DNA of 64,000 nt from positions 138,824 through 202,823 of the forward strand of contig QANU01065991.1 of the NCBI GenBank assembly GCA_003254905.1. Reading direction: 5' to 3'. Source of the stretch: Nissolia schottii. Its lineage: Eukaryota; Streptophyta; Magnoliopsida; Fabales; Fabaceae. Each line of letters opens with the position of its first letter. Position 1 is the stretch's first letter. The notes beneath the pieces were generated by a model. The model did not search any database, was not told where the DNA came from, and saw only the letters and a program-made list of their open reading frames with translations. This document shows, piece by piece, positions 12,874 to 26,007 of this stretch. The position numbers and the translations under genes were made by a program.

Positions 12874-13658
12874 CAGGATTTGCCAAAGTCCAAGTCGTTG
12901 GAGAACAGGCCATGGCTTGGGTTTGATGGGTTGGTGCTGGCAATTGTGTGCTTGTGCTTCATTGTGATTGTGAATGGTGCAGGTGAAAAAACACATGGTT
13001 GTGGTGGTGATGGCATTGCTGAAGGAGGAAAAAATATATAGTACCAATGATGTTGAAGGTGGAAATGGAACAAGAAGAAGAAGGAATACAAAGATTGGTG
13101 GAAGTGAGGAAACTTGTGTACGTTCTGAGTCCCATCAGCTTTCATAGTGTTCTGTTTAGGTGTGGTCATAGCCTTTGTGAGGAGACCCAAAGTGGTTCAT
13201 GAGATAAAATTTGGACCTTCCCCAATTGAAGTGGTGAAGATGTCCAAACATGCATGGAAGGCTGGCTTCATAAAGGGAACGGTCCCACAGCTCCCACTCT
13301 CAATGCTGAACTCCGTGATCGCCGTGTGCAAGCTATCTTCAGTCTTGTTCCCAAGCAAGAATTTCTTTGTGTTGGGGAGCTTTCTGGCTCATATCTTCAA
13401 CCAGTTCCCTGTGGGGATATTGGGGGGTGTTGCTGCTTTTTGCTGGGATTGAGCTTGCAATGGCTTCAAGGGACATGAACACTAACGAGGACTCATTTGT
13501 TATGCTTATTAGTACTGCTGGGTCACTTGTGGGGTCCAGTGCGTGCTGCTCTTGGGTTCCTTTCTGGGATGGTTATATTTGTGCTTGTTAGGCTGAGGGA
13601 TCGGACAAAGGGCAAGCCATTTTCTGCTATTTGGAAGCATGACTCTGACAAGATTTGA
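12874..13658 (+). pseudogene. MOT1: molybdate transporter (MOT1-type) pseudogene fragment
   Basis: The second half of a MOT1-family (sulfate-transporter-like) protein is recognisable in shifting frames: RPWLGFDGLVLAIVCLCFIV, CLGVVIAFVRRP, then PQLPLSMLNSVIAVCKLSSV, then FNQFPVGILG and LLLFAGIELAMASRDMN, ending at a TGA at 13656-13658. Intact MOT1 proteins of about 450 residues import molybdate through roughly ten membrane helices. Here the N-terminal half is absent, and no copy of it was seen upstream. A stretch of about 50 residues is missing between FPSKNF and SFLAHIFNQ, so VLG from before the gap runs straight into SFLAH. At least two frame changes follow, one in the G run near 13424 and one near 13545. 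It cannot encode a working transporter. Confidence 0.82.
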
Positions 13659-15847
13659 AGAAATTAATTAAAAGGAGAATCAATCTCTGCAGTTTATTAC
13701 TGTTATTATTATGAAAAATGGGCTAGAAACATTATGTTGCATGTATGTTGTTCAACATGGGTAAGGAGCTCACATATTACTTTATTTCGTCCATAGACCA
13801 ATTAAAATAAAAAAAGAAAAAGAAAAGGAAAAACCACTGTGATCTTTTATGAAAATGATGCAACATCACTCAAAAAAATGTTATTTATATACATATAAAA
13901 TTTAGACATCAATCAACTTTGTATCACTTTCTTAGTAAATGCAAGTAACATTTCTCTTGTTCTATTATAATTGCTTGTAATTACTTATCTAGTGGTTTTT
14001 TTTTAATCTGTATTTGTCAGATGTGTGTAACTTACTTCAGTTCTTGCTGTCTTTTGTTCCATGCAGCATGTTGCTAATATGGTATGGTGTACGTAGTGCT
14101 TAATTACTATTAATAAAAACGATAGAAAATTTGCTTTTGGTTTTAGAATCCCTTAAAATATATGATGCTTTCATTGCTTTGGTTGTATTGGCTATAACTT
14201 AATTGCGTCTATGTATATGTTCTCTCATGCATATGCTCATGATGTTTGTGGCGGGTTGCTTGTTGCTATTTGTGACAGCAATGTAACAAACAAAATGAAA
14301 AGAATGCCTTTCTATTCTAAGCTAATCAATGAGATCAGCTTTCTGCTTTTTGGAATAAAATTCGAAAGATTTGATGCTTGAATATAAGTGATGATGGTTT
14401 GACAACATGGCTAATGCGCAACCTGGCCACACAAATTTTAATCCAAGAGAGGAGAATATATTGTAAAGGATGATCAATGTCTTTTTAACATACCTTTTAG
14501 ACATGTTAATAACTTTGGTTTTAATAAAAAAAAATATAGGTATTTAAATTTTATTGGATTTCATCTAATTTAGTTTAAGTTAGGTAAACTCATTATTTAA
14601 TAAACAGTTTTTTTTTCATCCACAGAATTTAAATCTGAGATTCGTTCAAAAAAATTAGTATTTAACTACTTGAATAAACTAATATGATATCTTATAAATT
14701 GTGTATATAAAAAAGTATAAATTTTAATTATATAAATATTAAATTCATTTTAAATAACCATGCATAAAAAATATTAGGTATTATTATTGATTCAAAACTT
14801 ACATTATTAAAATATACACTTATTTAAATTTGGTTCATATATTGATTTTATATTACAAGAAAAATAACTTGTACATAGAATTTTTTGTTATGAATATAAG
14901 GGTCTTATTGTCGGTGTTTTATGCCTTCGACAGATTTTTCGGCGTATAAAATCTATTTTAGTAGGTGTCTCAGCTAGGAAACACGGACACTTTGTGAGAC
15001 TATTATATTTGCTACACACAAAAACACTTGTTCAACACATGTATTCCACGTGTATGAAAGGGTTTAAATAAAAAGTTAATGATTGGTCGTGTCCAGACAT
15101 ATCCTGGCTATATTAAGAAGTTGATTTGTAATTTTTCAAAGTTGATTTTTTGGAAAAAGAGGGGTACCATTGGATGGTACCAAAGAGTAGGGGTACCATC
15201 CTAGCCATCCCCAATTTCCGAAGCTGTTTTGGAAATGATTTCATCACAAAATCAGTACCAAGAAGAAACCTGGTTCAGGACATATTCACTTTGTAAAGAT
15301 CCTAAGAACAGCGAGATGTTAAGCATTGAGTTGAAACCAAGAATTTAAATACTATTATGGTTTTGACTTTGTATGGAATTATATAATGCTTTACCTATGT
15401 AATAACATACACAAAATCATTTAAGGCGGCTATATTTGGAAATCAAATCTGCATTTTTTTGTGGCAACATATACAGCAAAAGAGATCAATATTAATGTTT
15501 TCCTGTAGTTAGTTCTAAGCCATGTAGTTAGTTCTAAGACAAGAAGAGGACACATGAATTACATAGTTCCTTGTCAGGTAAAAAGAAGTGTATACCAAAT
15601 AACAAAGTGGCAACAAATACAGTTAATTTACACCCATGTACAATCTCATGATTTTTTCTTTTTTGTGAGGGTTACTCTGCATGTACTAGAGCAAGATGTC
15701 CCTTGTTCTTTTTTTTGCATTTGCCAATGAGACTAACCCAATCCATCCTTTAGTTCATTGGTGCTGAACCACAGGATCATAGTGACTCTCCCAACATTTG
15801 GAGGGTCAAACAGAACACAGAAGAATGTGACATTATGCACAAATCAT
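13659..15847. other. intergenic, AT-rich, no gene seen
   Basis: No supported exon. Around 14890-14980 a more GC-rich patch (tgtcggtgttttatgccttcgac) may be a transposon scrap. Around 15165-15210 the word ggtacca is repeated, suggesting a small palindromic repeat. Sequence just before 15848 is expected to be the 3'UTR of the ArfGAP gene. Confidence 0.35.
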
Positions 15848-18800
15848 TTAGTCATCTCCAAATGGGTTTCCTCCCATCTTAGGAAAAGAATTTGGGGTGT
15901 TGGGGGCCATGTATTCCTCACCTGAAGGCTGTATGGTGCTAAAAACACTTCTGTCATTGTTGAAGCTGGCAACTCTTTCAGGTCTACAAAAAATTAGAAT
16001 GCAATTAGAAATAGGATTAACATTTCCAACTGAGCATAACATCAGCATTAGAGGTTTTCATTATTTGTATGTAACATCTCATAATAGAGAAATGTGTTTT
16101 TTTTTTCTTGTAGTGTATAAACACCCAAATTGATATGCAGTGACTGCAGTTTAAATAAATGTAGATTTTAACTACGTAAGTGTTGAACGCGGTGTTAACT
16201 AAGAATGTATCTAAGCTCAACACTTAAATAACTGAAATTCACGCTTATTTGAACTGCGATCAGCATGTGTCGATTTGAATGTCTAAATTTCTATGCATAA
16301 ATAATGGAACTGCTCATAGTAAACACATTCATCATATGTACACAGTGTTTACCAGCTCAAATTTAAGGAAGGCATATGCTTTTTGTGAAACTTGTAGGGT
16401 AGTCTGATGATGTTACAGACCAACCGGTCCCAGCTACAGCTGATTCAGTTCCTAAGAATAAGGAAAAGGGAATCATTCCATTTCCATTCCACTATTCTAG
16501 GAAAGGAAAGAAGGGATTTAGAGATAATTCAAATCAGATATGATTCTGATTTGATATTGATTTAATATCTGAACAGAATTTGTTTAGCAAATAAGGGAAA
16601 TCAATTAGTTGCATTAAAATAGGAAAGAAATAAAGATTTAACCATGATTAATTCTCTCTCTCGGATATATGAGGGAAACCGTGAGGTTAGGGAGGGTATT
16701 CAGGTTAGATAGAACTAGAAGGGGACCAAGGGATCCATTATTTCCCAGGCTTATTTTTCTTAATTATCGTTTATTATTCTGCAGCCCTTGGGCGCCAGGA
16801 AATTCCCCATTGGAATTCCTGTTTAATTAATAAATTCAGCATCAGATTCAGCTATTTCTTTCAATTCGGTACCAGTTCTTACAACTGGTGTCCACGCGCG
16901 CTGTGATGGAGTCTAGGTTGGATATGTTGGAAAGGCAGATGGCAGAGGTGCAGGAGACTCAAACGAACACTTTGACACTGCTTCAGCAAATCATGGACAG
17001 ATTGTCGCCAAGGCAAACCGAGGGCAACCAAGAGGAGGAGGGCAGAGGTTCAGGAGGACAGGGAGAAGGGGAAAGAAACGAGAGGGAGGAGCCAAAGGCC
17101 AGAAGGTTTGAAACCAACCGAAAACTGGATGTTCCAGTTTTTTCCGGCGAAGGGGCCTCGGAGTGGATTGTTAAGATGGAGAGGTATTTCAGGGTCACCC
17201 AAGCGGCCCTACAAGACAAGATGGACATCGTCACCCTAGCACTAGAAGGCGAAGCTCTCACTTGGATGGAATGGTGGGAAGAACACACGCCGTTCTTGCA
17301 TTGGGACAGATTTAGGGAGGACTTGCTGAAAAGATTCCAGCCAGGGGCTGCCCTTAACCCCCTGGCGCCGCTGTTAGAAGTCCGGCAAGTAGAAGACGTG
17401 GCGAGATACCGGGAAGAATTTGAGGCCGCGGCCAGGTCTCACAAGGGCCTAGGGGCCGAAGCTTTGATGTGCATTTTTGCTAATGGGTTGAAGAAAGAGA
17501 TTCAGGCGGAAATAGAGGTGGTAAAATTTGGGAATTTACCCGCATTAATGGACAAGGCAATGGCCATTGAATGGAGAAACCGAGCATGGAGGGAAACAGG
17601 CCTCAGCCCTGGGAACCGCAGGTGGGAGAATAATTTCAGGAATAGTGGAACAAGCGGAGGAGGATCAGCAGGGGCACCGCACTCCAGAGTGGCTGGAGTC
17701 ACGAGACCTCCGGACAACAGAGGAGGAGGCAGGGGGGAGATGAGCTACAGCCCTGCCCCGAAACCTTCAGAAGCATCCGTAGGCAATCGATCGGCGCCCA
17801 ACCCAGGAACCAGCACGGCACCCTCGAGCAGCTCTAGGACCAACAACACGAGGAGATTGTCGAACGACGAATGGGCGGAGAGACAGCGGAGAGGCCTTTG
17901 TTTCCGTTGTGGGGAAAGGTGGAGCCATGATCACAAATGCACCATGAAAAATTTCCAAATAATAATTCTGGGCGAAGATGAGGAACATGAGGAGGAAGAG
18001 GAAGCAACACCACAAGGGGAAGAACCAGGAGGAATGGAAGAAAAAACAGACCTGCAGCTGTCCTCTTACAGCTATTGGGGACTCACCTCCCACAAGACCT
18101 TCAAAGTGTTAGGGGAGATACAAGGAGAATCCGTGATGGTGCTCATTGATCCAGGGGCATCGGCCAATTTTTTAGCCACCGAGGTGGTTCAGAGGCTGAA
18201 CATTCCGGTGAAACAAATCAGGGAGTTCCAGGTGGAGGTGGGTAATGGAGCGATTGAGAAGGGAAATGAGGGATGCGAAGATGTTCAGCTGCAAATACAG
18301 GGAGTGAGATTACGCCAAGACTTTTTCGTGATGAAATTAGGATGCTCGGAGGTTGTATTGGGAGCAGGCTGGTTGGCAAGCCTGGGAGAATTTGTGGGCA
18401 ATTACAGGGACTTGACACTAAGCTGGGACCGGTTGGTCTGTAACAGATGAAAACAACTCCCAATTCCATTATTCAGATAGAGTTTTGTGTATAAATTTAT
18501 AAGATGCTTGTTTCATCTCATGAATTTCTGTATAACAACCATCCACATTTCCACATTGCCACTGCCTCTTCAAGTACATAGGAAATGACTAGTTCATTAT
18601 TTTACGAATAAACATAAACTAGCTTGATGATACGCATCAGTTTTATTAACTCGCGTCTGTACTATAAATATAATCCAAAAACAAGACTGAGAAGAATAGG
18701 ACACCTTGGTTGCACGTGATTATTAACTTGCCCAATGTTCGAACCTGAGAGGATTGAGTTAGAAATATAATGACCAAAACCAATCAAGAAAACCTTTTCA

Positions 18801-21800
18801 GAAGAAATGGAAGATAGAAAGGGCAATACCAGAGGGAAATCCGGATGCCATGGCAGATTGTGGATGAACAGGAGATCCATAACTTGTGGGATTAGGAGCC
18901 ATTCCTAAAGATCCATAACTTGAAGCATGCGTTAACCCTGTTCTGGGTGATACACCAGGTAGTGCACCATGCAAAGTTGCCAGAGTAGGGAGCTATAGAC
19001 AAATACCAACAAGCATTGAAGGTTACAGCAGTATTTATTAACTTAATTTAAGGATATAAGTTCAAAAAAGACAAAAAACAGTTAATTGTGTAGAGAGAAT
19101 ATGAAGCTTGTACTTCAAGCTAGTATGTATGGAGTAAATTTAATTAAAAGCGAAAAAGGAAAGTAAACAAGACGATAAAAGGAAAAGAGCAGACGGTAAA
19201 ACATCATTCTAGAGCATTGCTCCTTATGACTTTTGGATTTTCATCATGCATTGCTCCTTCCAAAAAGACATTAAAATGAGACAAGCATTGTGTCCATGCT
19301 AGGCTTAGTATGCAGTTAAATAGCTATTTCTGCTCAGATTCTTCGAATTCTACAAAAATCGATACGGTCTGTTCTTTATTGCCACAGAATTTTATGTCTC
19401 ATTGAAGAGAAAGGGTAGAATAAGAAAATCTATCTTAGAAAGGAGTCAGAGTTTGCAACAGAATCACCCAAAGGCAAAGGTCATTTTGTACTACACCAAA
19501 TCAGTTTTAGTATTCTACGTACCGATGAGTTGTGGGATAAAGTTTTCCCCGCAGTGTCTTCAAATGGGTTTGAGGACTTTGGTGTGATGGGAAATGCCGA
19601 GGGAGGCTGTCAATTAAACATCATATCAATCAGCATACACACAAAAACCAAGAGAAAAGACAGATAAGCTCAATAATGATGTCCACGGAATATACCATTG
19701 CATTAGGATAATACTGCAAGCCATATCCCATGCCATGAGGTTGAACATTATGCCAGCTTGCAAGTGGTTCAGGGCCAGATAAGTAGCTTGAAGTGAAAAG
19801 GTCCTGCAGAGAGTTCATTCATAACTTAGGTTGTCTTAGTTTTTGAGGTTAATATGATCATATAACTCAAGGCAGAATCCATTACCGCTGGAAGTTCCTT
19901 TCTTCCGCTAGACTTGGTTTCCACTGCACAAGGTTGTGAGCCAACATCAGGTTTGGTGTCTTGAACAGGTTTTGAGGTGGTCTGAGGAGAGAGCTCAGTA
20001 AAATCATTGGGCGAGTCACGTGAATTAGGAACATCAGACGACTGTATCAACCAAATTGAAAAACATGAGTAACTTTGCAAGCACAAAAATGGCCTAAAAC
20101 TAAGGGGTTTGCTTTCTATTTTCATTTTTATGTTTTCATTTGCCGTTTCTTGTTTTTTTTAGGATTTTGACAAGGAAATAGTAAAAACAGAGAACAAAAT
20201 TTTCTTGCTTTCGCTAGTTCTTTTATAAAAGCTTGAAAAGAAGAAAACATATTAAAAACATAAAATGAAAATAGAAACCAAATCGACTAGCCTCTCAAAT
20301 GGCTAGACATAGTTGCCATTTACTTCAATTTAATAAAACTAGGGCTCTCACCATATCATTTGAAGCTATAGGTGTGACCGGTGCACTTGGTGGTTGTGCG
20401 GTAGAGCTATTACCTACTGATACAGGAGGAGGAAATCGCATGGTTGATAATTCCTGCCCATGTGAAACTTCATTGGAGTCTTCTCTATCATATAGTTCAA
20501 CATGTGAAGGCACTGCATTAGAAGGTTGCTCCGTTTCATATGCATGGGTTGGTGTAATTGACAAAGCATTGCTATTTTTGGGTGATGCAGTTGTTTGTCC
20601 TATTGGAGTTGACGGCAACTGCTGAAAATCCGGGAAAGTACTCGCACTCTCTACGGTTGCAGTTGTAGGATCACTGACACTTGTAGAAAACTCAGACGTG
20701 CCACCAGTAGTTAAAGTCAATGGGCCTGACAACTCAAAAAGTAAAAGATCTACAGAATTTGCAAAAGTTGCTTTAGGTGTTATCTCTTTTACGGAAGATG
20801 TCAAGGTATTTGAGTTTGAGGTTTCAGCAACATTTTCCACTGTATAAGAATCAAACGTTGCCCAGTTGTCTTCACTTGACCGTGATATAGTCTGTTTTTC
20901 TGGTTTAGCGACAGTATAAGGGGCCTGAGATTTAGTACCCGAATCAGTGAAACTTTCTGGATGATTATTTTTTTGTTCAGATGGATTTGATCAACAAAAA
21001 ATGCACCACGTAATGCATGACCTTAGGCAATTAAAGTTCATCCAAGATTTAGTTCAAATGAGAATTTATAATGACAACTATACAGTAACAGCAAGTAAAA
21101 AGAATGCATCAGATGAGGAGAATCAATGGTTAGTACAAAATTAAGAATGGTGCATTGCAGAAGAATTGATTCTCTGTTAATCAATTGTTCAATTCCTTCA
21201 ATGCAGAAGAGACAGACTTTGTACATAACTGCGGTAGTGGAAGCTACAAATGCTTAACATTGCTATGAGTTCCATAGTTGCACCAATCCTCTATTTATTT
21301 CTTAAGAAAACATGTACTTAAATGGATGATCACATTCACATTGATAAAGAATGCAACAGGTTACCACTTCCAAGTCTGAGAAGGTGATAATATGAAGAAA
21401 ACAACTTGGGAAAAGTTACAAGTTGACGAGGAAACAAATATCCAGAAATATGTGGCAGTGATACCTTATTTTGTGGAAGATCATGATGAGCTTCCTTATC
21501 TTGTGCTTGAGAAGGTTGACCTACTTTGGGAGATGGAGCAGTCACTTCAAGTACTTCTTTCGATGGGCGTGCGGCAGGCAATAGAGATTCGTCAACATTC
21601 TTCAGGCGGCCAGGTTGAAGCTGTTTTAGCTTTGATTCCAAATTCGAAAGCCTGCGGTTTCTAAATTCGTCATCTTTAAACCTGTCATCAACAACCTCAA
21701 ATTTCACAGGCTTTCTGCCAACACTGCCATTCCCCGAGTACTTTTCAGCATATCTTGGGCTTCTTCTTTCATCATAGTAAAATCTATGACTCTTGTCATC

Positions 21801-23217
21801 ATTTCTTAGACTAGGACTGGATCTTTCATTGTAATGCCTTTCAAATCTATGTTCATGATCTGAACTTTTGGACTCAAAATGAAATGAATTACTCTTCCCA
21901 CTTTGGAAGGACTCCTCCTTCTCAGTCTGTACAAATAAAGCAATATCTTTCACAAACAAGATTAACCAAAAAAGAAAAGGAAAGCACCAAAAGGAACATT
22001 TTCAGTATATCTTGGTGTTAACTATTGATAATAAATCTAAGAGCAGGGTTACAAAATTAGAAAAAATTGTCGAATTTTTTGATTTAAAAAACAAGGATGG
22101 TTATTGGATAGAATAAAGTAGTGTGACCTACTTATTCATGTAAGGATGAATAAGCATACCACGCCAAATTCCAACAATTTTTTTTAGCTATCTACCCTTT
22201 TTCTAAATCTAGAAGACAGTGAAAAATTTACCAATCTAATCCTGGGAAGATCTTCAGCACTCTTTTCACCAGTAAACTTTCTGTCCACATACACACGCTT
22301 GATAAATTCCCGCAGTTTGTGTATATTGCTGGATGCATAGATGTGAATTAGAAGAGGTGCTGCAATTACTACTACTGAAAATAGAACAAGCAACATGAGA
22401 TGAGATGCAAAGTTACTTGGAATCGGGGTAAGAATGCCTCTGAGGGTCCCATTCTTTAAAATAAATCTGCTTGGCTTTCTGTTCATGGATTGAAATTTAG
22501 AATTGTTTGTTTATTACCAAATGAAAAAGATTGGTATTTGAGGAAGAAAAAGAGCATGATCAATTCATTCATTCACACCTCATTGCCGCCTGCTTGAAGG
22601 GCATCAACTTCAGCTGAACTGAATTTAGCCATGGATACTGATTTTACTCTATGAGTAAACTCTCGGCTGCGCCATTCATCAAACACATGGTAAGCGAAGA
22701 CAAATATGTTAAATATCTCTTAACTCTATCGGTATGTAAATATAAAACTTGGACTTGGATCATCTCATTTTTTCCATTATGAGCATACAATTTCAGTGCA
22801 TGTTGTTGTTGTTAAGGAACATGAGATTATACAAAACCATAAAACTTGCCAACAATTTGAAATAGGAAAAATAATTTGATTAATCAATGGAAGGATTCAA
22901 CTGGTAAGAAAAACAAAAAAAAAAACAACAAACATTTTGTAATGCTTACTGTATTCCACTGCAATTTGTGCAGACAAATGTGGAGAATGTTGTGCACACA
23001 TATTGTGGTCCCTGAATCATAGAAAACATGTGAAAAACATGTTATTTCTTCTTTTTCAAAAGCTTCCATGTTTCATCATTCATTAACAAATAGAAACAGA
23101 GAATTTTATGTTGCATACCAAGAGATTGCAGTTCATGCATCTTCTGTTTCCAGGGAGTTTCAAGAGACCACGGATCACTTTTTCAATCCTGGCATCTTCT
23201 TTCTTCACACTTCCCAT
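15848..23217 (-). CDS. AGD14: ADP-ribosylation factor GTPase-activating protein, AGD14-like
   Basis: Thirteen exons: 23217-23119, 23011-22950, 22666-22579, 22478-22417, 22328-22232, 21926-21465, about 20990-20352, 20041-19886, 19803-19696, 19606-19523, 18992-18830, 18744-18705 and 15983-15848. They give about 730 residues. The N-terminal ArfGAP zinc finger is intact: C27, C30, C47 and C50 (Cx2Cx16Cx2C) with catalytic Arg55 in SGIHREFTHR. The variable C-terminal part holds PHGMGYGLQYYPNA, KSSNPFEDT and a final GGNPFGDD, as in Arabidopsis AGD14. Such proteins stimulate GTP hydrolysis on Arf GTPases in vesicle traffic. Phases agree at every junction except the start of exon 7, where no in-phase AG acceptor is visible. 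The last intron (2.7 kb) contains an LTR/gag element in the opposite orientation. Confidence 0.87.
16411..18445 (+). mobile_element. LTR/gag retroelement with inverted-repeat ends, in the AGD14 intron
   Basis: The element is 2035 bases long. It is flanked by a 5-bp duplication, GATGA, at 16406-16410 and 18446-18450. Its first 25 bases (TGTTACAGACCAACC...) and last 25 bases are perfect inverted copies. Parts in order: an LTR-like leader of about 470 bases (16411 to about 16883), then one long frame (16888-18450) with a retrotransposon gag core, a CX2CX4HX4C zinc knuckle (CFRCGERWSHDHKC) and the start of an aspartic protease-like region. The gag type is Ty3/gypsy-like. No reverse transcriptase, integrase or second LTR is seen, so it is broken or non-autonomous. 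The open frame and perfect ends suggest a fairly young insertion. It lies antisense to the host gene. Confidence 0.85.
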
Positions 23218-23397
23218 GACTCTTCTTCAAATGTTCAAATACCTAAACCACACAATAAACAAAACATAGGTGAAAATGTGAAGGAGGAAACAACAATTCA
23301 GCTCTCAATTTATTTATTTATTTATTTCTTTGATCATTTAAAGTCAACTAGAATGAATGAATATTATTAATATTTGAAGCATCATATCATCAAGGAT

Positions 23398-23505
23398 GAT
23401 TCTCGGCACAACAATAAGGTTGTTGCCTCAGGTCACAGGTTCAAATCCAGCAAACAACCTGTCCCTCCAATTGCAAGGGTAAGGGAGCCTGGTGCCCAAA
23501 ACGAA
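23398..23505 (+). repeat. tRNA-derived SINE fragment (plant Au-like)
   Basis: The stretch aaggttgttgcctcaggtcacaggttcaaatcc contains a good RNA polymerase III B-box (ggttcaaatcc). It is followed by aacaacctgtccctccaattgcaagggtaagg, the pattern of common tRNA-derived plant SINEs. It sits in the leader intron region of the AGD14 gene. No complete A-box or tail was defined, so it is treated as a fragment. Confidence 0.55.
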
Positions 23506-23509
23506 CCTG

Positions 23510-23700
23510 CTTTATGAATAGAAAAGGATGATGATGATGGTAACGGTAATGGTGAAGAATGGTAACAAAGGGGAGAAGGAGGGAACAGGAACAGGAAAAT
23601 TGAGGGTTTGTGTTTGAAGCTAAGGAAAGGGAAAAAGGTTGCCGGTAATAACGGTTTCTAAACGCGGGAGGGAGGCCTCTGCTGCTCTGGCCTCTCTTCT
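23510..23700 (-). other. probable 5'UTR exon of AGD14
   Basis: On the minus strand this is a CT-rich leader ending at cataaagcag|gttcg (about 23509). An acceptor gtggtttag|gtatttg lies just upstream of the ATG at 23217. Together they suggest a leader exon and a leader intron. The long frame here (23441-23710) has no family resemblance and is not called. Confidence 0.4.
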
Positions 23701-26007
23701 TTTGATTCATTTTGTTAGTTTTTTATTTTTTATTTTATTTGGGCTAAATTAGCAGCAGCACAACATCACAATTGCCCGTGTTTTTTTTATTTTTTATTTT
23801 TGGGGTACTATTCCTAACGGCCGTTTAAATTTTAATTCTCAGAAATTTCAAGTTCAACCTTTATTTATTTATTTATATATATATATATATATAATTGCAA
23901 TTTAACTTTTTTTTTTACGATAAATAGAAGAATTTTGTTTATAAAACATTCTAACAATCACAAATAGAAAATAATATACCAAAATTCTAATAAAAAATAC
24001 GTAGTTTTGCTCTTTACTCGAATATTATTGATGTATAAAAATATTTAGTATTGAATACTAACATTTTAGTGTTAAAGACTAACATTTTTTGTATTACAGT
24101 TTAAAAAATACATTACACTTTCTTTTATGATAAATTTTAAAAGGGAAAGAAATTACTATCATAAAAAAAAAACGAAGACGCCACAAGGAGAAATAGAAAC
24201 ACTCACCAAGAAAAATAAAAATACAAGAAAAATTTTAAATAATGAAAATAAAAAAGCAATGGGGTTGCAAAAAAATAGCGACGACAACCCTCCTCTCTTA
24301 TAAATGAATATAAGAGAAGAAAGATTTATTTACGTGAAAAATAAAGATTAAATTTTTCAACAAAACTATGAATATCTTAATTTGAAAGATTTAGTTACGT
24401 TGAAAATAAAACTTTGTTGTATATGCAACAACGAGTATTACATAATTATTTATCAACCATTATGAATTGTTTAGCCACGATGCATTATATCATGATGTTT
24501 GCATGTATTCATATAAATTGAAACTCTTAATATTCATTCAGATTTTACTTTTGAAAATTACAAAAATATTTAATTAGTTTGTAACCAAATACCCTTTTAG
24601 AGAGCGGCTATTGTCAATGAACTATCTTTTATTTAAAAACTTTAAATAATATTGACCTATAAATTTGAGTTCATATTAGTAAAAATATTATTTACAAAAC
24701 ATATTAAATATGTTTTAAAAATAATTTAAATATAAAGTTTTAAAATATCATTTTAAATCAAGCATCATATTTAAAAAATATATATTTTAATAAATAAAAA
24801 AATACTAAAATATTATTTAACTATTATTTATATTTCTAAAAAAACTTTCGAATTAAATCTAATAATTAATTTGAATAAAAAAGAGTAGTAAAATAAAATT
24901 TAAATAATTTATCATAAAAAATATGTAATGTTATTGTACAAGTATGATATGAAGTGAGTTATATATTTTTATTTGGTAAAATTTGACTAATTATCTAAAT
25001 CTTATTTTAATTCTCTTTTTTTTTCAAGGTAATCATTATATTTAATTCAAAAGTATTTTTCCCCTTTTTTTATGAGTGAGTTTGAATAATAGTTAGATAG
25101 TATTTTTAGTATTTTCTCATTTTTTTTTAAAAAAAAAGCTTGATTTAAAAATATATTTTTAAATCATTTTCAAAACACTTAATATGTTTAGCAAATAATA
25201 TTTTTATCAATATGAACTCAATTTAATTGGTCAATATTATTGAATTTATTTTAAATTAAATACAGTTAATTCTGAACTTAATATTAACTAGTAAAATTAT
25301 GGATATTAGTTTGATTTTTGTAATTAATATTAATTAGTTAGTGTAAGCGTAATTATTGAATATCAAAGTGGGTAATAAGGGTGACAATAGACAAATTATT
25401 GACACAATTATGAAGCTTTTAAGGAATATCAATAAAAAAAAATGTGTGGCATTAGTCAATAAGAGTGTGGGAATAGCAGCTCCCTACCTTTTATCATCAT
25501 ATATATGATGTCCAAAGTTATTATAAAAATGTGGTTTATTAACAACAAATTCAGTATAGAACCACAAATAATTAACAAATTAAATTTTAAGTTGTGTAAT
25601 ATACTATGCATGGATTACACCAGTTGAAGCGAAATTTGGATTTGGTTGGAAACCCGTAGCAACTGGGTATGGAATTGGGCTGTTGTGAGTTGTTAATGGT
25701 AAGGCTCTCATTCCACTTGGTGAACACTGAACAATATGATATGATATATGGTTTTCCTCTTTCAATGTCCAATGAATTTTGTGACACATTTATACCCGCT
25801 TTCGTCTCCCAGGAATGCATCTAAATGAACTAGATTTTCAGTTTATAAATATTTCTTACAATAATGTTACTTAGGCCTAGTTTACAAATCTTCCTTACAT
25901 GTTTGAACCTTGGACACGACAGTTCCACAAACATTGTTCATTGACAAAGAATCATGAGCTCCACTGGTAATCGGCCCAGATATTTGTCATTGTCAAGTAC
26001 TCACTAT
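23701..26007. other. intergenic, very AT-rich, no gene seen
   Basis: An (AT)n microsatellite lies at 23874-23893. The rest is AT-rich with many homopolymer runs and no credible exon. Confidence 0.45.

Noticed and set aside
23405-23450. Possible tRNA gene (B-box ggttcaaatcc)
   Set aside because: No acceptor stem, anticodon arm or A-box; it fits a tRNA-derived SINE fragment.
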